From an uncultured Marvinbryantia sp. (GTDB lineage: Bacteria > Bacillota > Clostridia > Lachnospirales > Lachnospiraceae), in contig CAKRON010000120.1 of the NCBI GenBank assembly GCA_934373455.1, positions 1 through 6,552 on the forward strand: a stretch of DNA of 6,552 nucleotides. The letters run 5' to 3'. This document shows, piece by piece, positions 1 through 6,228 of the stretch; position 1 is the stretch's first letter, and every line of letters begins with the position of its first letter. The translations under genes and the position numbers were made by a program. The notes beneath the pieces are model-generated. The model had not been told where the DNA came from and did no database searches. It worked only from the letters and a program-made list of their open reading frames with translations.

Positions 1-397
1 GTCCGGAAGACCGCTTGATCAGGGAATGCTGGATTTTATTTACCGGCTGAAAACCAGTGCATTGCTGGAAGGTTCTATGATGGTAGGTGCGATTCTGGCA
101 GGTGCTTCTGAAGAAGAAGTATTGCAGATAGAGAGAGCAGCTTCTGATGTTGGACTGGCATTTCAGATTCAGGATGATATCCTGGATGTGACAAGTTCCT
201 GTCAGGTACTTGGCAAACCGGTGAACAGCGATGAAAAGAATCATAAAACGACATATGTGACCATGGAAGGTCTGGAAAAAGCAAAAAAAGATGTAGAGGC
301 AATATCAGAACGTGCGATTGAAACTTTAGATCAGTTGGGACGGGAAAATCCATTTTTACGTAATCTGATACTGGAACTTGTCACCAGGGAGAAATAA
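1..397 (+). CDS. ispA: Polyprenyl (farnesyl/geranyl) diphosphate synthase, 3' part only
   Basis: This cytosolic enzyme condenses isopentenyl diphosphate with an allylic diphosphate to make geranyl/farnesyl-type chains for quinones, undecaprenyl phosphate and similar products. The reading frame is open from base 2, so the 131 visible residues are the C-terminal part of a roughly 290-300 residue protein. The ATG at 26 is an internal methionine, not a start. Visible family marks are a KTSALLEG segment (usually KTGAL in the family), the second aspartate-rich motif QDDILD (DDxxD at bases 173-187) that binds magnesium-diphosphate, and the C-terminal GKPVNSDEKNHKTTYV stretch typical of bacterial IspA. 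The first aspartate-rich motif (chain-length region) lies outside the window, so product length cannot be judged. The stop at 395-397 is one base from the dxs start, indicating co-transcription with the enzyme that starts the same pathway. Family assignment is firm; the FPP versus GGPP choice is inferred from the neighbourhood. Confidence 0.93.
   Translation, partial: SGRPLDQGMLDFIYRLKTSALLEGSMMVGAILAGASEEEVLQIERAASDVGLAFQIQDDILDVTSSCQVLGKPVNSDEKNHKTTYVTMEGLEKAKKDVEAISERAIETLDQLGRENPFLRNLILELVTREK
386..391 (+). promoter_or_regulatory. Ribosome binding site of dxs
   Basis: AGGGAG sits 7 bases before the ATG at 399, inside the last codons of ispA. It decides the dxs start: the in-frame TTG at 378 has no comparable site and would add seven residues that do not resemble the family N terminus. 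Confidence 0.75.
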
Positions 398-398
398 T

Positions 399-2270
399 AT
401 GATTTTGGATAAAATTCAAAAAGAGAACGATATACAGAATCTGGACAAAAGTGAACTGCCACAGCTGGCAGAAGAGATCCGTACATTTCTGCTTGATAAG
501 ATCAGTGAGAATGGAGGGCATCTTGGATCCAACCTGGGCGTGGTGGAACTGACTATGGCAATGCATCTGTCTTTTCATCTTCCGGAAGATAAGATGATCT
601 GGGATGTGGGACATCAGTCCTATACCCACAAGTTGCTTACCGGGAGAAAAGATGGATTTGATACATTGCGTAAATATGGAGGCATGAGTGGATTCCCAAA
701 AAGAAAAGAAAGTGCCTGCGATGCTTTCGATACAGGTCACAGTTCCACATCCATATCTGCCGGAATGGGTTATGCCATGGCCAGTGAACTGCGCGGAGAT
801 TCCAATTATGTAATTTCCGTTATCGGAGACGGTTCACTGACAGGAGGAATGGCCTGGGAAGCATTAAACAATGCGTCCAGATTAAAAAGAAACTTTATTA
901 TTGTATTAAATGACAACAATATGTCAATTGCTGAAAATGTAGGCGGTTTTTCAGAATATCTGAATCAGGTAAGAACAGGCGAAGGCTATCAGAATCTGAA
1001 AGCAGGAGTGGAAAATACATTATCCAGACTTCCAATACATGGAGAACAGCTTATTCGCAGTATTCGAAAGACAAAGAACAGTATTAAGCAGTTTTTTGTA
1101 CCAGGAATGCTGTTTGAAGAAATGGGACTGACTTATCTTGGACCATATGACGGACATAATATCGACCAGCTGTTGCGTGCATTTCGCGAGGCAAAGCAGG
1201 TTAACGGAGCTGTGTTGATGCATGTCTGTACACAAAAAGGAAAAGGGTACGCACCTGCTATGAGGCATCCTGCCAGATTTCATGGCGCAGAACCATTTGT
1301 CATCGAAACAGGACTGCCAAAGAAGAAGAGAGTGAAAGCAAATTATACAGATATCTTTTCGACTGTGATGCGAAAGATGGGAGACAGGGAACCGGAAGTG
1401 GTAGCTGTGACGGCGGCAATGCCGGATGGCACAGGGTTAAAGCGGTTTAAGAATATGTTTCCTGACAGGTTCTTTGATGTGGGAATCGCAGAACAGCATG
1501 CAGTTACCTTTGCGGCAGGACTGGCAGCGGCAGGTTTGAAACCGGTAGTCGCTGTATATTCGTCATTTCTCCAGAGAGCCTATGACCAGGTGATTCACGA
1601 TGTCTGTATTCAGAATCTGCATGTGATTTTTGCAATTGACCGGGCAGGGCTGGTAGGAAGTGACGGAGAGACGCATCAGGGTATTTTTGATCTTTCTTAT
1701 ATGTCATCCATACCAAACATGTGCGTGATGGCTCCGAAGAACAAATGGGAACTTTCAGATATGATGAAATTTGCAGTGCATTATAATGGACCGATATCGC
1801 TTCGTTATCCAAGAGGCGAGGCATATGATGGACTGTCCAGATTCCGCACTCCGATAGAATACGGAAAATGGGAAACAATTTATGATGAGAATGAGATTGC
1901 GCTTCTTGCAGTAGGAAGTATGGTAAAGACAGCTGTGGAAGTGCGTAATCGTCTGAAAGAAATGGGATATGGCTGTACGCTGGTAAATGCACGTTTTGTA
2001 AAACCGCTGGATCAGAACAGTATCCGTATACTTCAGTCAGAACACCGTCTGCTGGTAACAATGGAAGAAAATGTCAGAGCCGGTGGTTTTGGAGAAGCAG
2101 TTTTGGAATATTTAAATGAAATCAAAAGTACAACAAGGATGATGATTACAGCTCTTCCGGATGATTATGTGGAGCATGGCAATGTGGATCTGCTGAAACA
2201 GGAATGTGGAATAGATGCTGAATCTATTGTAAAGAAAATAGTAATAGAATATATAGGGTTGGCAAAATGA
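399..2270 (+). CDS. dxs: 1-deoxy-D-xylulose-5-phosphate synthase
   Basis: This thiamine-diphosphate enzyme of the cytosol condenses pyruvate with glyceraldehyde 3-phosphate, releasing CO2. It is the entry and usual flux-controlling step of the MEP isoprenoid pathway, and its product also feeds thiamine and pyridoxal synthesis in many bacteria. The 623 residues match the family length of about 620. In order: GGHLGSNLG with conserved His41, DVGHQSYTHK (His72), the GHSSTSIS segment, the thiamine-diphosphate/Mg site running from GDGS (143-146) to NDNN (171-174), GPYDGHN, then the pyrimidine-binding domain with DVGIAEQHAVTF (catalytic Glu365, equivalent to Glu370 of E. coli), DRAGLVGSDGETHQG (414-428, His426) and RYPRG (469-473). 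The C-terminal transketolase domain is complete, with RFVKPLD and a VTMEEN segment. All key residues are present. The ATG at 399 is chosen for its ribosome binding site and family-like N terminus. The stop overlaps the tlyA start by 4 bases. Confidence 0.98.
   Translation: MILDKIQKENDIQNLDKSELPQLAEEIRTFLLDKISENGGHLGSNLGVVELTMAMHLSFHLPEDKMIWDVGHQSYTHKLLTGRKDGFDTLRKYGGMSGFPKRKESACDAFDTGHSSTSISAGMGYAMASELRGDSNYVISVIGDGSLTGGMAWEALNNASRLKRNFIIVLNDNNMSIAENVGGFSEYLNQVRTGEGYQNLKAGVENTLSRLPIHGEQLIRSIRKTKNSIKQFFVPGMLFEEMGLTYLGPYDGHNIDQLLRAFREAKQVNGAVLMHVCTQKGKGYAPAMRHPARFHGAEPFVIETGLPKKKRVKANYTDIFSTVMRKMGDREPEVVAVTAAMPDGTGLKRFKNMFPDRFFDVGIAEQHAVTFAAGLAAAGLKPVVAVYSSFLQRAYDQVIHDVCIQNLHVIFAIDRAGLVGSDGETHQGIFDLSYMSSIPNMCVMAPKNKWELSDMMKFAVHYNGPISLRYPRGEAYDGLSRFRTPIEYGKWETIYDENEIALLAVGSMVKTAVEVRNRLKEMGYGCTLVNARFVKPLDQNSIRILQSEHRLLVTMEENVRAGGFGEAVLEYLNEIKSTTRMMITALPDDYVEHGNVDLLKQECGIDAESIVKKIVIEYIGLAK
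2255..2258 (+). promoter_or_regulatory. Ribosome binding site of tlyA
   Basis: AGGG lies 8 bases before the tlyA ATG, inside the last codons of dxs. It is modest in strength, so translation of tlyA is probably helped by coupling through the ATGA overlap with the dxs stop (2267-2270). Confidence 0.5.
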
Positions 2271-3088
2271 AAGAACGATTAGACGTGATGATGGTGCAGC
2301 GTCAGCTGGCACCATCCAGAGAAAAAGCGAAAGCATTGATTATGGCAGGTTGTGTCCTGGTAGACGGAGAACGGGAAGATAAGGCCGGAACCATGTTTGC
2401 AGATACGGTGGAGATTACTATAAAAGGAAATACCTTAAAGTATGTAAGCCGCGGTGGTCTGAAGCTGGAAAAAGCAATGGATAAATTCGGCATTGAACTG
2501 AAAGGAAAAGTCTGTATGGACGTAGGCGCTTCGACAGGAGGATTTACAGACTGCATGCTTCAGAATGGTGCGGTAAAGGTATATTCTGTAGATGTCGGAT
2601 ATGGTCAGCTGGACTGGAAACTGAGACAGGATGCCAGGGTTGTCTGTATGGAAAAGACCAATATTCGTTATGTTACGCCGGAGGATATTCAGGAACCTGT
2701 GGAATTTTCTTCTATTGATGTATCATTTATTTCCCTGACGAAAGTATTGCTTCCGGTTAGAAATCTGCTGACCGAAGACGGTCAGATTGCCTGCCTGATT
2801 AAGCCACAATTTGAAGCCGGAAGGGAAAAGGTCGGAAAAAAAGGTGTGGTCAGAGATCCGGCAGTACACCGGGAAGTAATCGAAAAAGTGACAGATTACG
2901 CCATGAGCATCAGTTTTCAGCCACTGCATCTGGAATACTCTCCGATCAAAGGACCGGAGGGTAACATCGAATATCTTTTGCATCTGCAGAAGATGCCGGA
3001 AGGCAGCGGGATAGAAGAACCATCCTTTGACATACATGAAACAGTACGTCTTGCTCATGAATCACTGGATAAAAAGGAAAAAGAATGA
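2267..3088 (+). CDS. tlyA: TlyA-family rRNA (cytidine-2'-O)-methyltransferase (S4 + FtsJ domains)
   Basis: TlyA proteins transfer a methyl group from SAM to the 2'-O of cytidines in ribosomal RNA (C1920 of 23S, and in the longer type also C1409 of 16S, in studied members). Some were first described as haemolysins. The 273-residue protein has an N-terminal S4 RNA-binding domain (about residues 3-60), a short linker YVSRGGLKL, then an FtsJ-like Rossmann methyltransferase with SAM motif I DVGASTGGFTD (85-95) and SVDVGYGQL. By alignment from memory to mycobacterial TlyA (K69-D154-K182-E238), the catalytic tetrad is Lys66, Asp151, Lys179 (IKPQFE) and Glu235 (NIEYLL), all intact. About 30 charged residues follow the domain, as in the Bacillus homologue YqxC. 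The full-length S4 N terminus resembles the two-site type II form; that is an inference. Its first codon lies within the dxs stop region (ATGA overlap). Confidence 0.95.
   Translation: MKERLDVMMVQRQLAPSREKAKALIMAGCVLVDGEREDKAGTMFADTVEITIKGNTLKYVSRGGLKLEKAMDKFGIELKGKVCMDVGASTGGFTDCMLQNGAVKVYSVDVGYGQLDWKLRQDARVVCMEKTNIRYVTPEDIQEPVEFSSIDVSFISLTKVLLPVRNLLTEDGQIACLIKPQFEAGREKVGKKGVVRDPAVHREVIEKVTDYAMSISFQPLHLEYSPIKGPEGNIEYLLHLQKMPEGSGIEEPSFDIHETVRLAHESLDKKEKE
2290..2316 (+). other. Stable intragenic RNA hairpin near the tlyA start
   Basis: Bases 2290-2297 (GATGGTGC) pair perfectly with 2309-2316 (GCACCATC). The helix continues as 2298-2300 (AGC) with 2305-2307 (GCT), past a single bulged G at 2308, closing a GTCA loop (2301-2304). 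That gives 11 base pairs starting 24 bases into the coding region. There is no T-run after it, so it is not an intrinsic terminator. Any role in translation is unproven; it may be a by-product of the codons used. Confidence 0.4.
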
Positions 3089-3096
3089 AGCAATGA
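3085..3096 (+). other. Possible three-codon relay mini-ORF (Met-Lys-Gln) between tlyA and nadK
   Basis: ATG AAG CAA TGA. Its ATG overlaps the tlyA stop (TGA 3086-3088) and its TGA (3094-3096) overlaps the nadK ATG (3093-3095), giving two successive ATGA junctions. The Shine-Dalgarno-like AAGGA at 3074-3078 is 6 bases from this ATG, an ideal distance, but 14 bases from the nadK ATG. The geometry is seen directly; use by ribosomes is inference. It could be chance in an A/G-rich junction. Confidence 0.3.
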
Positions 3097-3953
3097 AACA
3101 TTTTTATGTGATTACCAATGGGCAGAAGGATCCGGAGAGAAAGGTAGCAAAAAGGATTCAGAAGTATCTTCTGGGGAAAAAGGTCTTGTGTACACTGCAG
3201 GATGAAGAAGAAGATATTTCAGAAGGAAGGTATAAATCCACCAATCCGGATAAAGTGCCGGAAGATGTCGATTGCGTGCTGGTGCTGGGAGGAGACGGGA
3301 CCGTGCTGCGTGCAGCCAGAGATCTGGTTGAAAAGCATCTGCCCCTTTTTGGAGTGAACTTAGGAACACTGGGATATCTGGCAGAGGTCGATCAAAATCA
3401 TATCGAAGATGCATTGGATCACCTGGTGTTAGATGAATATATTATAGAAGAACATATGATGTTAAAAGGTGTGGCATATCATGAAGGGCAGGAAATTTTG
3501 TCAGATGTGGCATTGAACGATATTGTCATTGCACGAAGCGGAAGAATTCATGTGATGGATTTCAAAATATATGTTAATGACCGTTTCTTGAATGATTACA
3601 GTGCAGATGGAATCATTATTTCTACTCCTACCGGTTCTACCGGTTATAATCTTTCGGCCGGAGGACCGATTGTATCTCCGGCGGCATCATTGATTCTGAT
3701 TACGCCGATTGCACCGCATACTTTGACAGCGCGAAGTGTTATTCTGCCGGATAATGTAAAAGTGAAAGTTGTGATCGGGCAGAGAAAAGAACCGGAAGAA
3801 GAGGCAGAAAGTTCTTTTGATGGAGACACTACGGTGAAGATGACCTGTGGAGATGAAATTGTAGTTGAGAAAGCTCAGAGTACCGTACAATTTGTGAAAG
3901 TGGATCAGATCAGTTTTCTGGAAACACTGAGGAAAAAAATGAGCGGTACCTGA
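3093..3953 (+). CDS. nadK: NAD kinase (ATP/polyphosphate-dependent)
   Basis: NadK phosphorylates NAD+ to NADP+ in the cytosol and is the only route to NADP in most bacteria, setting the NADPH pool for biosynthesis and redox defence. The 286-residue product is of normal length. It carries the hallmark GGDGT (66-70, Asp68 being the expected catalytic residue) within LVLGGDGTVLRAAR, then NLGTLGYLAEV (89-99), LNDIVIARS (141-149; Asp where many homologues have Glu in the NE motif, a common variant) and the NAD-contacting TPTGSTGYNLSAGGPIV (178-194), followed by ITPIAPHTLTARSVILP (203-219). The start at ATG 3093 gives the family-typical MKHFYVITN. In-frame starts further upstream (3027, 3057) would overlap tlyA and add unrelated residues. 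It follows tlyA by 4 bases, and its stop shares one base with an upstream in-frame ATG of argR. The spacing of its ribosome binding site is unusual (see mini-ORF). Confidence 0.97.
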   Translation: MKHFYVITNGQKDPERKVAKRIQKYLLGKKVLCTLQDEEEDISEGRYKSTNPDKVPEDVDCVLVLGGDGTVLRAARDLVEKHLPLFGVNLGTLGYLAEVDQNHIEDALDHLVLDEYIIEEHMMLKGVAYHEGQEILSDVALNDIVIARSGRIHVMDFKIYVNDRFLNDYSADGIIISTPTGSTGYNLSAGGPIVSPAASLILITPIAPHTLTARSVILPDNVKVKVVIGQRKEPEEEAESSFDGDTTVKMTCGDEIVVEKAQSTVQFVKVDQISFLETLRKKMSGT

Positions 3954-3954
3954 T

Positions 3955-3960
3955 GGGGGG
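3955..3960 (+). promoter_or_regulatory. G-run ribosome binding site of argR
   Basis: GGGGGG ends 4 bases before ATG 3965, with the first G belonging to the alternative ATG at 3953. No Shine-Dalgarno lies at a suitable distance from ATG 3953 (the nearest GAGG ends 20 bases upstream), which favours 3965 as the argR start. Confidence 0.45.
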
Positions 3961-3964
3961 CTAT

Positions 3965-4414
3965 ATGAAGATTCAGCGACATGCAAAAATAGTAGAACTA
4001 ATAAATAAATATGATATTGACACCCAGGAGGAGCTGGCCAGAAGATTAAAAGAAGCCGGGTTTCGTGTTACTCAGGCCACTGTGTCCAGAGACATACGGG
4101 AACTGCGTCTGACCAAGATTGCAGTGAACGGTGGGAAACAGAAATATATGGTGATGAATAACCAGAGCAGTGAATTAGATGAAAAATATCTTCGAATTTT
4201 GCGAGAAGGCTTTTTATCGATGGATATGGCTCAGAATATCCTGGTGATTCGCACGGTATCAGGAATGGCCATGGCTGTGGCAGCTGCAATGGATGCATTG
4301 AACTGGAAAGAAATAGCAGGGTGTATTGCAGGGGATGATACGATCATGTGTGCAATTCGAAGCGTCGATGACACCCTGTTAGTGATGGATAAGATTCAGA
4401 AAATTCTGGATTAA
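3965..4414 (+). CDS. argR: Arginine repressor ArgR/AhrC
   Basis: ArgR is an arginine-sensing DNA-binding protein, active as a hexamer, that represses arginine biosynthesis and can activate catabolism. From ATG 3965 the product is 149 residues, the usual family size, and begins MKIQRHAKIVELI as homologues do; ATG 3953 would add MGGY. The N-terminal winged helix includes TQEELARRLKEAGF (20-33) and the recognition segment VTQATVSRDIREL (35-47), with the conserved Ser-Arg pair. The C-terminal oligomerisation and arginine-binding domain has SGMAMAVAAAMD (99-110) and GCIAGDDTI (119-127), whose Asp124-Asp125 pair is expected to contact arginine. All family marks are present. I found no convincing ARG box in the window, so autoregulation is not supported here. 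Placement before recN is the conserved Firmicutes arrangement. Confidence 0.96.
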   Translation: MKIQRHAKIVELINKYDIDTQEELARRLKEAGFRVTQATVSRDIRELRLTKIAVNGGKQKYMVMNNQSSELDEKYLRILREGFLSMDMAQNILVIRTVSGMAMAVAAAMDALNWKEIAGCIAGDDTIMCAIRSVDDTLLVMDKIQKILD

Positions 4415-4448
4415 CAGAAAATTCCTTGCCGGAGAATAGGAAAAATAT
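4415..4448 (+). other. argR-recN intergenic gap with recN ribosome binding site
   Basis: This 34-base gap holds AGGA (4438-4441), 7 bases before the recN ATG, as the likely ribosome binding site. I see no terminator, no convincing sigma-A promoter and no LexA-type box, so recN is most simply read as part of the upstream operon. Confidence 0.55.
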
Positions 4449-6134
4449 ATGCTTTTAAATTTACATGTTAAAAATATGGCACTGATTCGAGAACTGGAGA
4501 TTGATTTCGGAAAAGGATTTAATATTCTGACTGGTGAGACAGGTGCCGGAAAATCAATTCTGATCGGTTCAGTGAATGTTGCTCTTGGAATGCAGAGTTT
4601 TAAAGGATTTGTCAGAGAAGACACGACATCTGCTCTGGTAGAACTTGTTTTTTCAGTGGAAAATCAAGAACTGAAAAAGAAAATCGAAATGTTGGAGATT
4701 CCGGTGGAAGATGACCAGGTGATCATTTCCAGGCGGCTGATCAATGGCAGAAGTATCAGTAAAGTAAATGGAGAGACTGTTACACTGACACAAGTAAGGG
4801 AATTAGCATCCCTTTTGATTGATATTCATGGACAGCATGAGCATCAGTCGTTGTTACATAAAAAGAATCATTTACAGATTCTGGATGAATATGCAAAAGA
4901 AAAACTGGCACCATATAAAGAACATGGTGCAGAAATATATGCCAGATATGCGAAGATTCGTAAAAAACTGGAGGCTTCCACACTGGATGAGGCGGCCAGA
5001 AAAAAAGAATCAGATTTTCTTCAGTTTGAAATAGAAGAGATTGACCGTGCTGAACTGAAAAACGGGGAAGATGAAGAACTGGAAGAGCGCTTCAAAAAGT
5101 TATCCAATGCAAGAAAAATTGCCGGGAATGCAGGAGAAGCGTATGCTCTGACCGGTGATGGAGAAAATGGCGAATCAGCATCCGATCTGATATCCGCAGC
5201 GGTACAGAGACTGCAAATGGTAGAAGAATTTGATGAACAGCTTCAGGGACTGGAAAGCCAGCTTTCAGAGATAGAAAATTTATTGTCTGATTTTAACCGG
5301 GAAATGTCCGGTTATCTTGGAGATCTGACATTTGATGATTATGAATTTGAACAGTTGGAGAAACGTTTAGATGAGATCAACCGTCTGAAAGTAAAATATG
5401 GACAGTCTATTACAGAGATACTCGCTTATCGAGAAGAAAAAGCACAGAGGCTGGAGGAACTGTTAAATTACGACAGTTATCTTGGACAGCTGCAAAAAGA
5501 ATATGAAGAACAGGAAAAACTCCTGCGGGAGAATGCAAAAAAAATGTCAGCAATTCGAAAACAGTATGCAGAAGAACTGGCAGAGCAGATTCGGAAAGAA
5601 TTAAAAGATTTGAATTTCCTGGAAACCAATTTTGAAATGGAAGTGACAGAGAGCGCGCCGCTTTCTGCAAATGGTTTCGATGAAGCATGCTTTTTGATTT
5701 CTATGAATCCGGGATCACCGATGCGAATGCTGGGAGATGTGGCATCCGGTGGTGAACTTTCCAGAATTATGCTGGCAATCAAAACGGTGCTGGCAGATAA
5801 GGATCAGACAGACACACTCATTTTTGATGAAATTGATGTGGGAATCAGCGGAAGAACTGCACAGAAAGTATCGGAAAAGATGGCGGTAATTGCCAGAAGC
5901 CGACAGGTACTTTGCATTACCCATCTGGCACAGATTGCTTCTATGGCGGATCATCATTTTTATATTGAAAAAACAGTCAAAAATGGTGCTACGGAAACCG
6001 GAATCCGAGAACTGAATCTAAAAGAAAGTGAAGAAGAATTAGCCAGAATTTTGGGTGGCGCACAGATCACAGAGACGACATTGAAGAGTGCAAGAGAAAT
6101 GAAGGAAATGGCAGACGCAACAAAAAAATACTAG
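4449..6134 (+). CDS. recN: DNA repair protein RecN (SMC-like ATPase)
   Basis: RecN is a cytosolic SMC-family ATPase that gathers at double-strand breaks early in RecA-dependent recombinational repair. The 561-residue length is typical. The N-terminal half of the ATPase head has the Walker A motif GETGAGKS (29-36) in a FNILTGETGAGKSILIGS context and the RecN signature DIHGQHEHQ (125-133). A charged, Glu/Lys-rich stretch from about residue 150 to 370 forms the expected antiparallel coiled coil. The C-terminal head half has the ABC signature SGGELS (433-438), Walker B LIFDEID (457-463), then GISGRTAQKV and the switch region CITHLAQIASMADHHF. All nucleotide-binding elements are intact. The start fits both the AGGA ribosome binding site and the family N terminus (MLLNLHVKNMALI). 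It ends 27 bases before a strong terminator stem, so it is probably the last gene of the operon. Confidence 0.97.
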   Translation: MLLNLHVKNMALIRELEIDFGKGFNILTGETGAGKSILIGSVNVALGMQSFKGFVREDTTSALVELVFSVENQELKKKIEMLEIPVEDDQVIISRRLINGRSISKVNGETVTLTQVRELASLLIDIHGQHEHQSLLHKKNHLQILDEYAKEKLAPYKEHGAEIYARYAKIRKKLEASTLDEAARKKESDFLQFEIEEIDRAELKNGEDEELEERFKKLSNARKIAGNAGEAYALTGDGENGESASDLISAAVQRLQMVEEFDEQLQGLESQLSEIENLLSDFNREMSGYLGDLTFDDYEFEQLEKRLDEINRLKVKYGQSITEILAYREEKAQRLEELLNYDSYLGQLQKEYEEQEKLLRENAKKMSAIRKQYAEELAEQIRKELKDLNFLETNFEMEVTESAPLSANGFDEACFLISMNPGSPMRMLGDVASGGELSRIMLAIKTVLADKDQTDTLIFDEIDVGISGRTAQKVSEKMAVIARSRQVLCITHLAQIASMADHHFYIEKTVKNGATETGIRELNLKESEEELARILGGAQITETTLKSAREMKEMADATKKY

Positions 6135-6162
6135 AGTACAAACAAAGATAGCTCACATACTA
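6133..6162 (+). promoter_or_regulatory. Putative forespore (sigma-G-type) promoter of spoIVB
   Basis: CATACTA at 6156-6162 is identical to the -10 consensus known for Bacillus sigma-G promoters. Seventeen bases upstream, AGAGTA (6133-6138) matches 4 of 6 positions of the sigma-G -35 (TGAATA) and overlaps the recN stop codon. Sigma-G control of spoIVB is known in B. subtilis. Transcription would begin near 6168-6170, inside the left arm of the recN terminator. The promoter assignment is inference from a short motif; sigma-F (a GG-type -10) fits less well. Confidence 0.42.
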
Positions 6163-6197
6163 AGAAGGATATCAGTCAAAGATGTCCTTCTTTTTTT
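6162..6197 (+). terminator. Rho-independent terminator after recN
   Basis: Bases 6162-6173 (AAGAAGGATATC) pair with 6181-6192 (GATGTCCTTCTT) in a 12-bp stem with one G-U wobble (6170/6184) and a 7-base loop (6174-6180). T-run 6191-6197 overlaps the end of the stem. There is no matching T-run on the opposite strand, so it acts on + strand transcripts. It closes the ispA-to-recN operon and separates it from spoIVB. Confidence 0.9.
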
Positions 6198-6214
6198 GAA
6201 TTTATAAAACAGGA

Positions 6215-6219
6215 AAGGA
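6215..6219 (+). promoter_or_regulatory. Ribosome binding site of spoIVB
   Basis: AAGGA sits 9 bases before ATG 6229 and fixes the start of spoIVB. The nearby GTG at 6221 is in another frame. Confidence 0.7.
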
Positions 6220-6228
6220 TGTGAGCAG

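Noticed and set aside
378..398. Upstream TTG start for dxs adding seven residues
   Set aside because: It lacks a ribosome binding site, lies inside ispA and does not extend any conserved N-terminal sequence. ATG 399 has AGGGAG at 7 bases.
1504..2061. 185-codon open frame on the minus strand opposite dxs
   Set aside because: It lies wholly opposite the catalytic core of dxs, has no recognisable domain, and its composition is that of an antisense shadow.
3027..3092. 22-residue N-terminal extension of NadK
   Set aside because: It would overlap tlyA by 62 bases, has no ribosome binding site, and the family-like N terminus begins at 3093.
3628..3645. Perfect tandem 9-mer CTACCGGTT x2
   Set aside because: It encodes the TGSTGY part of the NAD kinase binding motif; coding constraint with matching codons explains it.
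3657..3682. 7-bp GC-rich inverted repeat (GCCGGAG/CTCCGGC) in nadK
   Set aside because: It has a 12-base loop and no T-run, and falls in a conserved Gly/Pro-rich coding stretch; likely coincidental.
4026..4031. AGGAGG Shine-Dalgarno-like sequence inside argR
   Set aside because: No start codon follows at a usable distance; it encodes conserved residues (QEE) of the winged helix.
4422..4442. TTCCT/AGGAA inverted repeat that could hide the recN ribosome binding site
   Set aside because: It has only 5 pairs with an 11-base loop, too weak to claim as a regulatory structure.
4400..4450. LexA box or ARG box upstream of recN
   Set aside because: I searched by eye for CGAAC-type and AT-rich ARG-type palindromes and saw none with a convincing match.
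6203..6208. TATAAA as a sigma-A -10 for spoIVB
   Set aside because: There is no -35 at 16-18 bases upstream, and the transcript would begin at or inside the ribosome binding site.
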